Part shown: positions 1-11,280 of the stretch, piece by piece
How positions within the stretch are numbered: position 1 is the stretch's first letter
Layout of the letters: each line of letters begins with the position of its first letter
Assembly: GCA_020064725.1 (NCBI GenBank)
Contig: JAGTWJ010000006.1
Location: 1-64,000, forward strand
DNA from: Drechslerella dactyloides
Lineage: Eukaryota > Ascomycota > Orbiliomycetes > Orbiliales > Orbiliaceae
Reading direction: 5' to 3'
DNA: 64,000 bases
Translations under genes and position numbers: made by a program
The notes under the pieces: model-generated
Seen by the model: the letters and a program-made list of their open reading frames with translations, nothing else
What the model was told of the DNA's origin: nothing
The model's database searches: none

Positions 1-104
1 AACCCTAACCCTAACCCTAACCTAACCTAACCTAACCTAACCTAACCTAACCTAACTAACCTAACTAACCTAACCCTAACCTAACCTAACCCTAACCTAA
101 CCTA
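1..104. repeat. Telomeric repeat tract
   Basis: C-rich strand reading 5' to 3' from the contig end, so this is a left chromosome end. Canonical CCCTAA units are mixed with CCTAA and CTAA units; most units have only two Cs. This could be true variant repeats or homopolymer-length errors. The tract stops at about 104, where AT-rich unique sequence begins. Confidence 0.95.
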
Positions 105-898
105 TTATATACAAAATAATTTATTATATTTTTTCGAAATAATAAGATTAATATTCAAAAATTAAAAAAAAACTAAAAAAAAAGTGGAATCAGCGTAGTT
201 CCGGAAGTAAACTGGGCTCTGGTATAGGATATTTGGGTGTTGTACTGTTATCCCATAATATTAATATTGATTCTTAACAACACATAATGGGTAGGCTCCA
301 TCTTAATATTTATATATTTTTATATATTTTTATATATTTTTAGCTATTTTTAGCTATTTTTAGCTATTTTTATACACTTTTATACACTTTTCTATCTTTT
401 TATATCTTTTTATATCTTTTTATATATCTTTTTGTTTGATTTTTATATATTTAAATATATAATAAACCGTGGGATATATATAAAGACTCGGAAACGGATC
501 CGTGGGTATATAGAACCGGTTCGTTTGTATATATATAGGTTGGGACTCTCTAGATATATACCAGCGTAAAGGGGCCTCAATATCAGAAGCCGGAAACAGG
601 AAGTCGTCTTAGGTTTGATTTTAATAAATTGATTACGGACTTGAAGTATTTCGGGGAGGGCAGCGTGTTGTTTCTTATCGCAGAATATATAGATATCCTG
701 GTTTCAAAGTAGATATATTATATTGATGCCAGTGCTTACAAAGCAGAAGCGCACACGTATATAGCTGAAATCGGGAGAGCCTATAAAAGGATATTTGACT
801 TGAGGCTCCGTGACACATATTTCTCCTCAAATACCTCAGAAAACTGATCTTTATGTCAGCGTAAATGAATTCTTACAATCCCCAAACTTAAAGAAAGT
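105..898. other. AT-rich subtelomeric spacer
   Basis: Very AT-rich sequence between the telomere and the first gene, with many TATATA runs, and no credible reading frame. It contains the decamer array at 311-420. The part from about 580 to 898 is less AT-rich and would include the 3' UTR of the lectin gene. No transposon features seen. Confidence 0.6.
311..420. repeat. 10-bp tandem array with phased T-tracts
   Basis: Eleven consecutive 10-bp units, each ending in a TTT or TTTT run: three TATATATTTT, three TAGCTATTTT, two TATACACTTT, one TCTATCTTTT and two TATATCTTTT. The unit sequence changes in blocks while the 10-bp phase is kept. T-tracts phased near the helical repeat are known to bend DNA. 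Confidence 0.85.
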
Positions 899-1505
899 CT
901 AACCTGATTGAAAGATCCACATTTGATTCTTCTTCTTATCCGTCGACGGCTTCTTTGTCCAGAGCAAAATTGGTGTTCCGTTCTTGTGTTTTCCGTTTGC
1001 TAGATCCACGTTGAGATCCGGTTTCTGGCCGCTAGGGTTAGAGATTCTAGTGATTATCAACAAGATATATTAGAACATTTGTTTTGCAGCAAAATAACGC
1101 AATCGCGGTGAGGTTCTTACCGGAAGTAGATCGGGTTGTCATCATCGGGCCATATGTCCCAGCCGAACGGCTCTATACTTCCAGCCAGGCGAGTGCCATC
1201 CTGAAACGTGCTGACGCCTCCGAAGGCGGTGACCCCGAGATATATCGGTCGTTCCGCATTCCTAAGCGTCCACTGCTCGTTGCTATTCTTTCCGAGAATC
1301 CACTATTATATAGAGCTATGAGCATACATTCAAAAGCAGCGTGGACTTCATATATCAAGAAACGTAGTGGACGGTCAACCTTCTGATTCTCGCCTTCATT
1401 GTTCTCCCATCCAACGACGGAGATATCGTCCGTCTTTGAGAGATCAAGCACCGTCCCACCTTCCACGTTGATAAGCCGATACATTCCACCCTCGTTGAGC
1501 TGCAT
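899..1505 (-). CDS. Ricin B-like beta-trefoil lectin
   Basis: Predicted carbohydrate-binding lectin, 151 aa, built by splicing complement(899..1046, 1121..1302, 1380..1505). The introns of 77 and 74 bp keep the frame and reunite a full fold. Three trefoil-type segments can be seen: an N-terminal YRLINVEGGTVLDLS with a closing NQKW, a middle part with EQWTLRNA and WDIWPDDDNP, and a C-terminal LDLANGK-like part (here NVDLANGK) closing with NQMWIF. These are the repeated LDL and QxW signatures of the RicinB_lectin_2 family of small fungal lectins of about 150 aa. There is no signal peptide, as is common for cytosolic fungal defence lectins. It is a lectin only, with no attached enzymatic domain. 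It is the first gene from the telomere. The start is the Met nearest the first trefoil repeat; the same frame is open further upstream without homology. The donor of the first intron (GTTGAC) is weak. Confidence 0.8.
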
Positions 1506-2205
1506 CTTGATTTCTGATCGTCTACTTTCTGCGACGCAAAGTTGATGGCGATAAGGTGTAGTTTCGATTCCAGAGCGGGGAGATGGTATCGCTCGGAACA
1601 GGATCCGAGAATGGCTTAAATAAGTAGTTGCAAACCAATTCTGACAGCCCGACATTACGTATGTCAAGAACCTGAATTTAAACGTGCCAAGCCATATCGG
1701 CTGTTCGCTTACTTGAATAGGAATGTTTGCGCTGACCAAAGCTAAAGAATTTCATGGGTTCCAACTAACTGGAACCAGCAGGCGGCCGATAGATATAATT
1801 TTTTGATCCCAGATGGGGAATTTGAAATTCTAAGTCAGCACAGGCTCGGAAGATTAGTAACCTCAACATATACAATATATAGGACACTATATGGAGGCTC
1901 TAGGACGATCGTAGTAGCCATCTTGCTTTGCTGTTTCTTTACTAGCCGGGGCACTTTGTGGCTGCCGTGTAGGAAACCTGGTGACACGCTAATACGATAT
2001 CAAACGACAGCAAATCTACTAACAGCGGCGGATGTAATTAGCTTTGGGTTGGGTACGCCCTTTCACTCCGCGAAAGTTGCACAGAAAACAATAGTTCATT
2101 CCGCAGTGATAACTCCTCATTTAGGTAGACCCAGACAAACCCCAACCCGAGATCATCCGATGCAAGTGACCAAGCTCAATCAGCCTAGATCGTACAGGTC
2201 CAGAC
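1506..2205. other. Intergenic region
   Basis: Upstream region of the lectin gene and downstream region of the MFS gene, both on the minus strand. Open frames here show no recognisable domain. I see no further gene. Confidence 0.5.
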
Positions 2206-4704
2206 TCAGTTCATTAGATTTCCAATCAAGTTCTTTCTGGCAGTCCACGCCCTCGCCTTCTTCCCGAGGATGTACATGGGTACTGTCCACATCAAGCAGA
2301 ACAGCTGGATTCCTCCGAGAGCTAAAAAGCATGTCCGCGGGTTTGACGCTTCAAGCCAGTCGTTCCAGAAGAGGGAGAATGCAAGCCCGAGAATATCTAC
2401 ACATCGTCAGCAGCCTGTTACCAATCTCGAGCAGGACTTGACTAACTCTTGGAGAAGTTTAAAGTAACCAAGGCTTCTGCAGCGTACTGTCGATAGGAGT
2501 CGACCGCAAATGTTATTGCTGTTGTGCTTCCTAAAGAGCACCCAAAGCTTATGATGCCGAAGAAAACTGTCGGGACAATCCATGTATCGCCTTCGTAGGC
2601 GGACCACCCGAAACTTTAATCGGAACTAGCGTTAGTCCGAATATGCGGATCTCTGCTGCTCGATGAACTTACCCCATCAGACCAGCAGACGTAGCGATAG
2701 CGACGCCTAACCCCATAACCAGCCGAAATTCTCTTTTCCGTGGACACAAAATTAGAGACGTGAGTATAGAGCGTCTTAGGAAAGGCCACGATACGTACGG
2801 CTCGTAAATCCCATTGTTCTTCCTCGCCATATATCTCACAATGACATCGGATAACCTGCCTGCAACTGCAGAGCCCAGGATTCCTCCAACAAACGGCGAT
2901 ATATACACCATGCCTGTTTGCAGTCGATTAAAGTTGTACGGATTCGTCTACTCTAATTTTAGAATCTTTCTTCAATTTTGAATCGAGGCCATTGGTACCT
3001 GGTAGATGTGCGCGACTGTCTCGGAAAGCACAATCAACCACACAACACTCAACGAATAGACGACCGTCGACCATAGAATGGCGGGATACGAGAACAGGAC
3101 CATCGGTCGAGCAAGACTCTTCCAGAAGCTATCTTCTCGTAGCCGCCCGTTGTAAACAGAGAGCTGGGATCTGAACGAAGCTCTGGGACCATGGCGGGTA
3201 TATTTGATGTTTGGCAGCTGGGATTGGTGGCCAGGGAGATCGGCCAGCGTCGCTTGCTTTGGCTTTTCTTTCTCTATTTCTTGCGGCCCGCTCTGTTGAC
3301 GACCGGCGTGGTCGTGGGGTTGTCTATGGGACCCTTCCACAGATGCCAGCGCGACACCTTCGAGAACATTTTCGTCACCGCCTCGACTTCTAGGCCTGGC
3401 GTCTGATGTTCCGGCTTTGCCGTCATTTGGGTCGCCTTTCCCGTGTTTGTGCGACAGAATGCTGAGACTGCTTCTCGTGAGCCCGCTTAGCCGATGAATG
3501 AGACTCGGTCGTTGTGGGGCATGTGCATATCTGACCCAGTAGGTCTCCGGGACGAAGAGGAAAAGTAGCAGAATCAGCCCCCCCACTATCATGCTCACAA
3601 TCCAGAAGACCCATCTCCAACCCTTCGCTTCGATAATTACACCGCTCACTAGACTGTCTTCCAAGTCAGAAACGACATCAGATGGCGACTCGAAAATTAC
3701 TCACGGTACGAGATTCTTTCCACCTAACAAAAGCAGTGTGTATATTCCCAATCTAAATCCTCTTTCGTGGAGGTAGAAGATCTCGGAGAGATATGCGCTT
3801 GGAAGACATTCACAAGGACTGACTCCAATACCCATAACAAATCTGGCAACCACCAGACTCGCGTAGGATGGTGACGACGCCGACCATATCGATGCGGCAC
3901 AAAAAAGTACAGCTCCTGCCAGATAAAGGGGACGTTTGCCGTATATAATGGCGAATGGCGAGACAATCACAGCGCCGATAGCGAGACCAAGCATATATAT
4001 CCTAAGAGCAGGTTGACATTACCAGCCGTCAAACTGCAGCTTAAAGGCCCAAAGGCGCTTACCCCGTGGTCAGTGCAACTTCCGCGGTAGTGACCTCGTA
4101 CGTTGCTGCGACATTGTTGAAGCCGGCAGCTAAGATCGGCGTTTGACCTCCTCCGAGGAGACTGTATAGGCCTATCGTCCCAAGGGCAGCTTCGCGGCGC
4201 CACTTTGGCCAATTCAGGCTGTAAAAGCGTGTCAACTCGTGCATCCTGTCGCTTCAACGAATTGAGCTTCGGCACTCACGGATCGCTCTCGTGGTCATCT
4301 TATCCATCGTTAGAATGCAGTTATATATGGTAAGACATCGAAACATGTTGCGCACCTGGCTGAGGGTCGAGGATGACGCCGGCAGGCCCTCTCTTCAGTA
4401 GAGGCTCCTCGGATTTACCTCCTTCGAGCCCTCCGAGCCCCAGCGGCGCGTTTTCGTTGCCAATGAACAACACAGAACCTGGATTTGACACATTCCAACA
4501 TTAGACTGATATCGGAATTATTTTGATGCGCTCCGTGCGATACTTATCAATACCTGGAACTTCTTCCCCGTTCTCCGGATCGTTTAGAATCCCAAGATGC
4601 CATCTCCTTGTTGGTGCTGCCAATCCTTGGGGTGTCTCGGAAGGTCGTGGGGGTTCTACCACCTGCACGTGGGGCATCGCATTAGCCATCTCGGTTACCG
4701 GCAA
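2206..4704 (-). CDS. MFS transporter, 12 TM, long central loop
   Basis: Plasma-membrane major facilitator, 655 aa. Model: complement(2206..2396, 2447..2613, 2673..2732, 2799..2947, 2999..3653, 3705..4001, 4063..4218, 4280..4298, 4356..4478, 4554..4704); nine introns of 50-75 bp, all restoring frame. The hydrophilic N-terminus carries HLGILNDP...EEVPG and DPLNWPKWRR just before TM1, a signature of a large ascomycete drug/cation-type MFS group (Hol1-like). Six TMs are followed by PETYW, then a roughly 190-residue charged loop, then six TMs; TM10-11 contain VDSYRQYAAEALV, also typical. The substrate cannot be read from the sequence. The acceptor of the third intron was set at 4219 because it recreates the family motif DPLNW. 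The gene looks intact. Confidence 0.85.
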
Positions 4705-6041
4705 GCTGTGATTTGATTAGTTTCACTGCCAAGCCTTGCCACTGGCTCGCGACCAACGAAGAAATGAGAGGATAGAGGAAGCGGAGAGAAGAACAAGTCT
4801 AAAGGAAGGCAGGAAAGGGAGGAATGAGAATGCACGGATTCTGGACGACTTCAGACACTTTAAATATCCTGTCCTCCACACGTGAGGCGAATGGACCCTA
4901 GCTCGTCGCGCGCTGGAATGTGTGAATGCGTAGATCTTCGTTAGCTAGCTTTCTATTCAGAGCTCTCCCAATAAATGCATCTGATCACAAGGTTCGGGTG
5001 ACTGACTTCTTCATGGCCTAGCTCAATGCGCAGCATCCCGACGTCGAAGACCAGATCGTCATACATGGAAGGTCTAGGACTCTAGATAGATCACTTGCTC
5101 ATGATTAGCGCGCTCGATCAAGGACTCCCGCTCGTTTTAAACGAATGTCAGTTGCAGAACGGACGATGATGCATATAGTTCATAGCGTTATATCTACATA
5201 GAGTTTGGAGTCCGACCGTTGTGGAGATTTGTATCAAAGAGCCCTAGATCCCCCCTCCTATCTGATGTTGCAACTGCTCAGCGGCACGAAGGCTGGGCGA
5301 GAGCTTAATTGTTCCCTTTCCAGAATGCGCTAATCCAGTGGGGTTGGCAGCTCGAGTGGTTCAACCCGACGTACTCATGCAGCATGATATCATCATTGTT
5401 AAATCCAACACAAGGCGGCGACAGAGGACAAGAAACTATACCAGATTGGAAAATCGATTAACGACGACGAGAATAAATCGAGCTATCTATGTATCTATCC
5501 ATTCTGAAAACTGATGTCAGCTGAATTTGGAAGTATCGTTAGCAACGGATCTCCTACAGATAAAAAAACAATACGCGAGGTGGTTAATCTTGTACAACGG
5601 TAGATTCGACAAGCCAAACACGCGATACTGGATCTCCAGAAGCATCGGTCAATTGCCCCGACATTTATAATATATACCACACCGTCAATAACTTCAAACC
5701 CTTAGCTATTGCTCGCCTATTCATTTGATAAGAACTATCTATAATTCAGGTTATAATATATACTGTCTTTAAGCTCATCGCTGGCCGTATGTCAATAGTA
5801 GCGGAGTTAGTGTTCAACACACCACCAGATGGCCACAAAGCGAGACCAGCAACATCGTCTATTAGGATTACTATCACCCGGATATTTATCTGGACGAATG
5901 ACTCTCTACTTTAAAATTGAATTGAGCTTCAACTCTCGCTATCAGAAAAATTTATAATATCGTTTCTCGTATCAACTATATGTGTAGTCATCATATAAGT
6001 TGGGCGCAACTCAGCGAATATAGCCGAAAACATCACTTTGG
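4705..6041. other. Intergenic region, 1.3 kb
   Basis: 5' region of the MFS gene and 3' region of the secreted-protein gene. The stretch from about 4750 to 4860 (+ strand) is purine-rich (GAGAGGA-like), a possible pyrimidine-rich promoter tract for the minus-strand MFS gene. No coding frame of interest found. Confidence 0.45.
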
Positions 6042-7474
6042 TCAATCTGAAGTTATCGGAAGGAAGAACGGCGAGCCTACTACAACCCGCATATTGAAGA
6101 AGCATTGTGGTAAACTGCCGTCGGTTGGCAGCCCGAGAAATTGAGTTTGCCCCTCCGAGCCGGGGTTCGCGTTTTGGCAAGCCTCGGCGTTATTATAAAA
6201 CTCCTCCAGGTTGATGCTATAATACGCATTGTCGAGTTTTAGAGCTGTTTCCCGGGGAATATCTTCGACGATCTGGAGGCCGTTCGTATTTCGAACAATC
6301 TTGTAGCATCTACCGTTCATGAAGCGAGAGCCTGTTGGTGTGCAGCCTTCGAGGGTGGTAATCGCTGGCTATTTTACCTTTGTAAGCGGGTGTCAACACT
6401 TATCAGAGGGACCGACATACATCAATCGAAACAAAGTAGCCTTGATTCTTAAGTGCGCGAATGACGAGGGCTTGTCTCTATCGTTTTAGGTCAGAGTTAT
6501 TCTCGATCTGGAGGCAAACCATCAACAGTTGTGACACTGATCAACTTACGATTCGAGTTATCCCGCGTTGAACGAGATTCCTGACTTCGATGTCCAGATT
6601 AACTGTTGCTGGAATAAGAAATCTCCCACCGGAGAAAAAGCGTCCGATATCAGTAGTCTCTCCATTTGAAGCTGGAAAAGGTATTCTCGACAGCATCGAT
6701 GTATCCTGCCGTCCTCCAAATATTGTCTCTGCCAGTAAGGCTACCTGTCCTCTAGAAGTCGTGAATGCTTGACTCAAGCGAGCGTTGATATCATTCTGGA
6801 TGCTGGTAGTTTGATCAGGACCGGATGCCAGTATACCGAAAATTCCGCTCACAGCGCTTAATCCTCCACTTATCGCGGGGTTAAAAGCGGTCAATCCGGA
6901 GCCGATACTAAGAGCACCGTTGATAATGCCGAAGATGTTAAACCCCGACTCCGGCTGACCAAAGTCGCTTATAAGGGCGCCGGCGCCGAGAATTTCGTTG
7001 ATTATCGCGGCTTGAAGTTCGTTCTGATACAGCAGCAGAGTAAGATAGAGCTATCATATAGAGAGAGTAAAGCCATACCTGGTAGGCCACAAGTAGTCTA
7101 TGGCAAGTTGAAATGGCGTTTCGGACAAAATGGAGCTGCGGCGGAGTGAACTGCGTACAAGGCACAGTTGGAGCGGGGCAGTTCGAAGCGAGAAGATCAA
7201 CACAGTCTAAATTTGAATCCGCTATTGACCCGCCATTTGTCGTCATCTGGTCCAGATTATTGACCCAATTTAAGGGTGTGTTGTCTCGTATAAATTTATC
7301 AAGGAAAAATGAGGCACCGCTGTTGGTCCATGTGCTGGAACTCGCAGCGGTCAAGCTACAGATCTGCTCAGGGCTTCCATTGATGCCGATTATCCTCTGT
7401 GGCACCGGTTTTGCATGACTAAGCCTGATAGTAAGAAATGAAAGAAATAATAGAGCTTTTAGGAGCGAATACAT
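6042..7474 (-). CDS. Secreted protein with Gly/Ala/Ile-rich core, 417 aa
   Basis: Product of unknown function. Model: complement(6042..6368, 6421..6477, 6550..7023, 7079..7474), three introns of 52-72 bp. The Met at 7474 is chosen because it begins a clear signal peptide (LLKALLFLSFLTIRLSHA); an in-frame Met upstream (7564) would bury it. The mature protein has an N-terminal Cys-containing domain (SFFLDKFI, NWVNNLDQ, NCPAPTVPC), then a striking hydrophobic glycine/alanine-rich stretch around residues 160-205, then an amphipathic region, and a C-terminal Cys domain (LEGCTP, GRCYKIV). The pattern resembles a widespread family of secreted ascomycete proteins that I tentatively recall under a DUF7872-type name, but I cannot confirm this. 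Secretion and an interaction or effector-like role are inferences. Confidence 0.72.
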
Positions 7475-9206
7475 ATCGGAAAAAGCGATAGAAAGTATCC
7501 TCGACAGCTTTCTGTACCGAATTTTACTTTTATTCACATCATCGCTCGCGTCTGGGCTCTGCATTTATATGATCGTGGAACTGTGTTGTCCTTCGTTGGC
7601 CGAGAATCCTCCTTGGCCGCCAAGAGTAAGCTTAGCCGTCTGACAGGTTTATAATCTGCTTCTTATGCTTTGAGCGGGCATTTATAATGTTGATAATGGC
7701 GGACGAGTAAAGTCAGCACTACTGTATACTGCCAATATCGTGCCGTGCAGAGAATTTTTATCGAGGGCGCTCGACTATGCCATGTCGCTGACCACCGTTC
7801 CGTTTACTAATCAAGGGACTGTTTCGCATCCAGCTGGTCAGGTACAAAATATCAATGTTGCACAGCCCTATATTAATAATGCAAATTTCGGATATTGTCA
7901 ATATATGATACAGCCCGATTTAAGAAACCCGAGGGCCTCGGGGTCAGATCATTACTGTTACTACAGAATATTCTATAAATCTATTACTTCTGGATTCGAA
8001 ACCAACATGCCAATTAGTGCAGCGAGGTGACCTTTGTGAAGTCGCCGAACAACTCGCGCAGGCTTGGCGGTTTGGTCGAGTCTCTGCCTCATCTAATATT
8101 TGGTGGTGTCGTAGGCTGTTATATTGCAATTGCCTGGGATAGTTTGCGTATTCTCGATCGGCTTTGTGCGGGCCGGGAGCGCCTCTGACCGGCTGCGGCT
8201 GACATAGTGCCGTCGATGCGTCGGCTCAAGTTCTCCTTAGGCACCGCTGCACTGGTGTTTGGGTGCAGCTAATCAGGCCGGAGAGCGCCTGATCCACTGG
8301 AACGGAAAGACACAAGTCCAACACGAGCCTCGCTACCGACCAATCTCACCTGTTCAGCGCCCCCCAAAATTCTGATGGCAAATTGAATATTGCCAAAACG
8401 AGAAACTCACCACAAGCGCTTTTCGGTATCCTCTCACGAAATAGGAAGCTTTCTGTGCCGGAGCTTGACCTTTCGCAATGATACCTTGATTGGTACGCTG
8501 CCTAATATTGAGCAATCGGCCCTCTTAACCCCAAACTTCCGGCGCCTAGTTCAAGGGCACTCTTGCGTACCTGGAAACCGATTTTCGTTGGTTATACAGC
8601 AACCATAGCATCCTCATCGCTTTCGCGGCGCTGGGAAGCTTACAGTAGGTTTTCCAAATGTGCCACCATACCATTATTCGTCAACTCTCGAAGATGCTAT
8701 CCGGCAACTCAAATTGTCGAGTGGCATGTAGCTAAATGTGCTTATTCGAGGTTTGTAATCGGTGAAACAGGACCAACTGATTGCATTCGCAGAATCTAGG
8801 GACGCCAAACTGTCAGACGGACGAGTCCGAAGCGATCTTTCTTTGCGCCTTTACTTAAAGTCCTGCGTCATGAAAACATTCGACAATCGATCCAACGTGA
8901 TAAAGATCCAGTAAGCTCCTATCTCACAGCTCCCTTCTCATTCTCCGTCATATCTCAGCAGTCACACTGTTCACTTTCGCTCTTCTCGCCTTCTCTCAAC
9001 TTTGTCTAATGTTCCTTTCGATACATTTGCTGGATCGAGTCAACGGATTTCGACTCGTTGGATCTTAACCTTTTTTATTACCATCCTGATCACTTAAAAT
9101 TATAGTTCTATCGTATGAGCTGGATCCATGGTCCACAGTACACGGTTTCTCAGCACAAATATACCTACACAAATACTTCCCGCAGTCTAAGGATTTTCTT
9201 CGCAAG
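7475..9206. other. Intergenic region, 1.7 kb
   Basis: 5' region of the secreted-protein gene and of the AA9 relic, which are divergent. A 96-codon frame at 7740-8030 has no recognisable motif and I do not call it. Otherwise nothing seen. Confidence 0.4.
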
Positions 9207-10050
9207 ATGAGGTCTTCTACCTTAATTCCTCTTTTCTCTACGTCTTGCTGCAGCTATAAGCCACGGGAATGTCAGAGAACTAATCATTGGTGGGAAGCGC
9301 TACTCGGCCTCTCTCTTAAAAACTAACGAGCGTATAAACCCCCCGCTGGCACGCATTATGCAAGATATCCCCAACCCATTTAGTAACTCGCCGATAATCT
9401 ATCTCAACAACAATGATGTTATTGCAACAAGTGCGCCAAGCCCGCCCAGCTGGCCCCACCTGCTTCTGCTGGAAGCCAAGTAACTTTCAATGGGATAAGT
9501 GGTTCGACGACCACAAGAGCCTGAATATCATCTACCTGGCCAGCTGCGGAGGTGATTGCAGGGCTAACAACGACAGTGCGCTAAATGGGTTCAAGATCGA
9601 CGAAGCTCGTCTTTATGTGGATGGAACCTGGGCGACGGATCGACCAATGGAGCAAAACAATATGAGCTGGACTATAACACTTCCGCAGCAAATCCCCAAT
9701 AGCCAGTATCTCATGCGTCATCAAATGATCGCCCTACATATAGCTCGGCAACAAAACGAGGCCCAGTTCTACCCATCTTGCACAGGCATTCAAATAACCG
9801 GTTCTAAAGGACAAGATGAGCCCGCTTCTGTTAAATTCCCGCAAGCCCATACCCCTGCTGACCGCGGTATCTTGATCAACCTCGATTTAAGAACAAAGTA
9901 AATCGCTATACCATTCCCGGGCCAGCTCTATACACTGAGGGCAATACCAGGTCTTCTCTAACGCGCCGCAATTACGACGAGTACATGAAGCATGCTGAGT
10001 GGAGTCAAATGCAAGCTTTGAATTGCAAGCCCTTCGAGCGGGAAGTGTGA
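9207..10050 (+). pseudogene. AA9 lytic polysaccharide monooxygenase, frameshifted
   Basis: Relic of a copper-dependent cellulose-oxidising AA9 (formerly GH61) enzyme. Segments of one protein lie in three frames: a signal peptide from ATG 9207; a segment starting SHGNVREL, where His after Ser would be the N-terminal copper ligand, through NNNDVI; then CNKCAKPAQLAP...QVTF; then QWDKWFDDHK through RHQMIALH, QFYPSC and ILINL; then RYTIPGPALY to a stop at 10048-10050. Frame changes fall near 9230-9258, 9423, 9487 and 9900. The last three fit single-base losses. All three copper-site residues (His1, His of DDHK, Tyr of QFYP) survive, so decay looks recent. An intron explanation fails: no GT...AG pair fits at these points. 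Sequencing error remains possible. Confidence 0.85.
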
Positions 10051-11188
10051 GCTGGCGCACTATAGCTCGGTTCACAGGCCGCAGCTTAATAGTAAATGTT
10101 ATATTAGTTTAGACCTTCCGCCTCTAGGTGTTTGCCAAATATCGTTAGGCTGTAATGTAATATATAGTATTGTATACTTGAGTAATTATCAAACTTTTGT
10201 AGGCCCGAAGCGACAGTAGCTCAGGGGCCATGTAGCCAAATTCCTGGTTGACATTCCGTGTAACACCTGTTTGTCGGGTACATTGCCACCTGCAGAAACT
10301 ATAGCCCACCCCTCAACTAGCCGGATTAAGAAGCTGTCGGTATATTGGCATACCCAAACTGTGAGAAACTCTGAGCACATTATTTTCGCCTCGAGCACTA
10401 ATATTCGCTACCTACCTAAAAATATAAAAGAGAACGCTAGCACGCGTTCCCGCGCTTTCGGTTCTAGCTTCCTCTAACGAGTTATCAAGTTCCTGTATTT
10501 TGCACCTTTGCCCCATGCTAAGAGATAGGTTCTTGGATAGGGTTCGGGGATACCAGCTAGGTAGCTCGTGAAGTCGGACCTGCTATATGCGGCTTGCTGG
10601 TATTAGCTCACATTGATATCGCGATCTTATCAATTTATGAAATCGTAGTCTGCCGCCGATTAATAGTAATTGGGGGTCTATATGAGATCATGGATGCGAT
10701 AATTATCACGTCAATTTGACCTGTGATAGACGGTAAAAGTACGGCCTGAGTGGGAAGGAAATGACAGACGGAACTATCTGCATGGGTCCAACAGAGATCC
10801 CGTCTTTGCCAAGGTGCTCGCACAACTGAGATAACTCAAACGGAAGCTGGTTGTCTGCCGTCCCGCCTCCGTAGCACAAAGCCTGCCTTATCCATGCCTT
10901 CCAGGTTACCAAGATTCTTATCGAGTTCACTTCCGGAAGGCCATTCATAGAGGGATATCGACGACAATCCCGAGGTTAGTTTCCAGAGTTCGTAGCCTTG
11001 ATCTCAGCTTTGCAGAATCGCCACCCTGGGATTTCATCTGCTCCTCAAGGAAGTTGCCCTTACCAGCAACAAGGCTACGCTTACGCGCGGCATTTCTCAT
11101 GGAAAATGAAAGTCTGCGTTACGGTTTCCGATCATATCGTCGTTGCGATTGCACTCTGTTTGCCAACATCCTGCGGCGGCCCATTTTC
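10051..11188. other. Intergenic region, 1.1 kb
   Basis: Separates the AA9 relic from the glycine-rich gene. An 80-codon minus-strand frame at 10706-10948 has fairly even codon use but no motif I recognise. Nothing else seen. Confidence 0.4.
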
Positions 11189-11196
11189 TATATAAG
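11189..11196 (+). promoter_or_regulatory. TATA box of glycine-rich protein gene
   Basis: TATATAAG 85-92 bp upstream of the ATG at 11281, followed by a CT-rich leader (CCTCTTCTCC) typical of highly expressed fungal genes. Confidence 0.6.
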
Positions 11197-11280
11197 GCGT
11201 CCTCTTCTCCCTCTGCGTTCAACTTTTTCATCAGCATCCGATCAAAAGCTTCCCCACGATCAACCTTAAGATCCATCACC

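Noticed and set aside
1803..2441. 212-codon plus-strand frame
   Set aside because: It overlaps the last exon of the MFS gene antisense and has no domain or sensible composition.
4231..4279. A 34-nt intron in the MFS gene ending at the first CAG
   Set aside because: A 61-nt intron ending at 4219 is of normal length and recreates the family motif DPLNW before TM1.
9413..9901. 162-codon frame as an intact small AA9-like gene
   Set aside because: It starts inside the catalytic domain with a non-homologous N-terminus; signal peptide, His1 segment and C-terminus lie in other frames, so it is part of a pseudogene.
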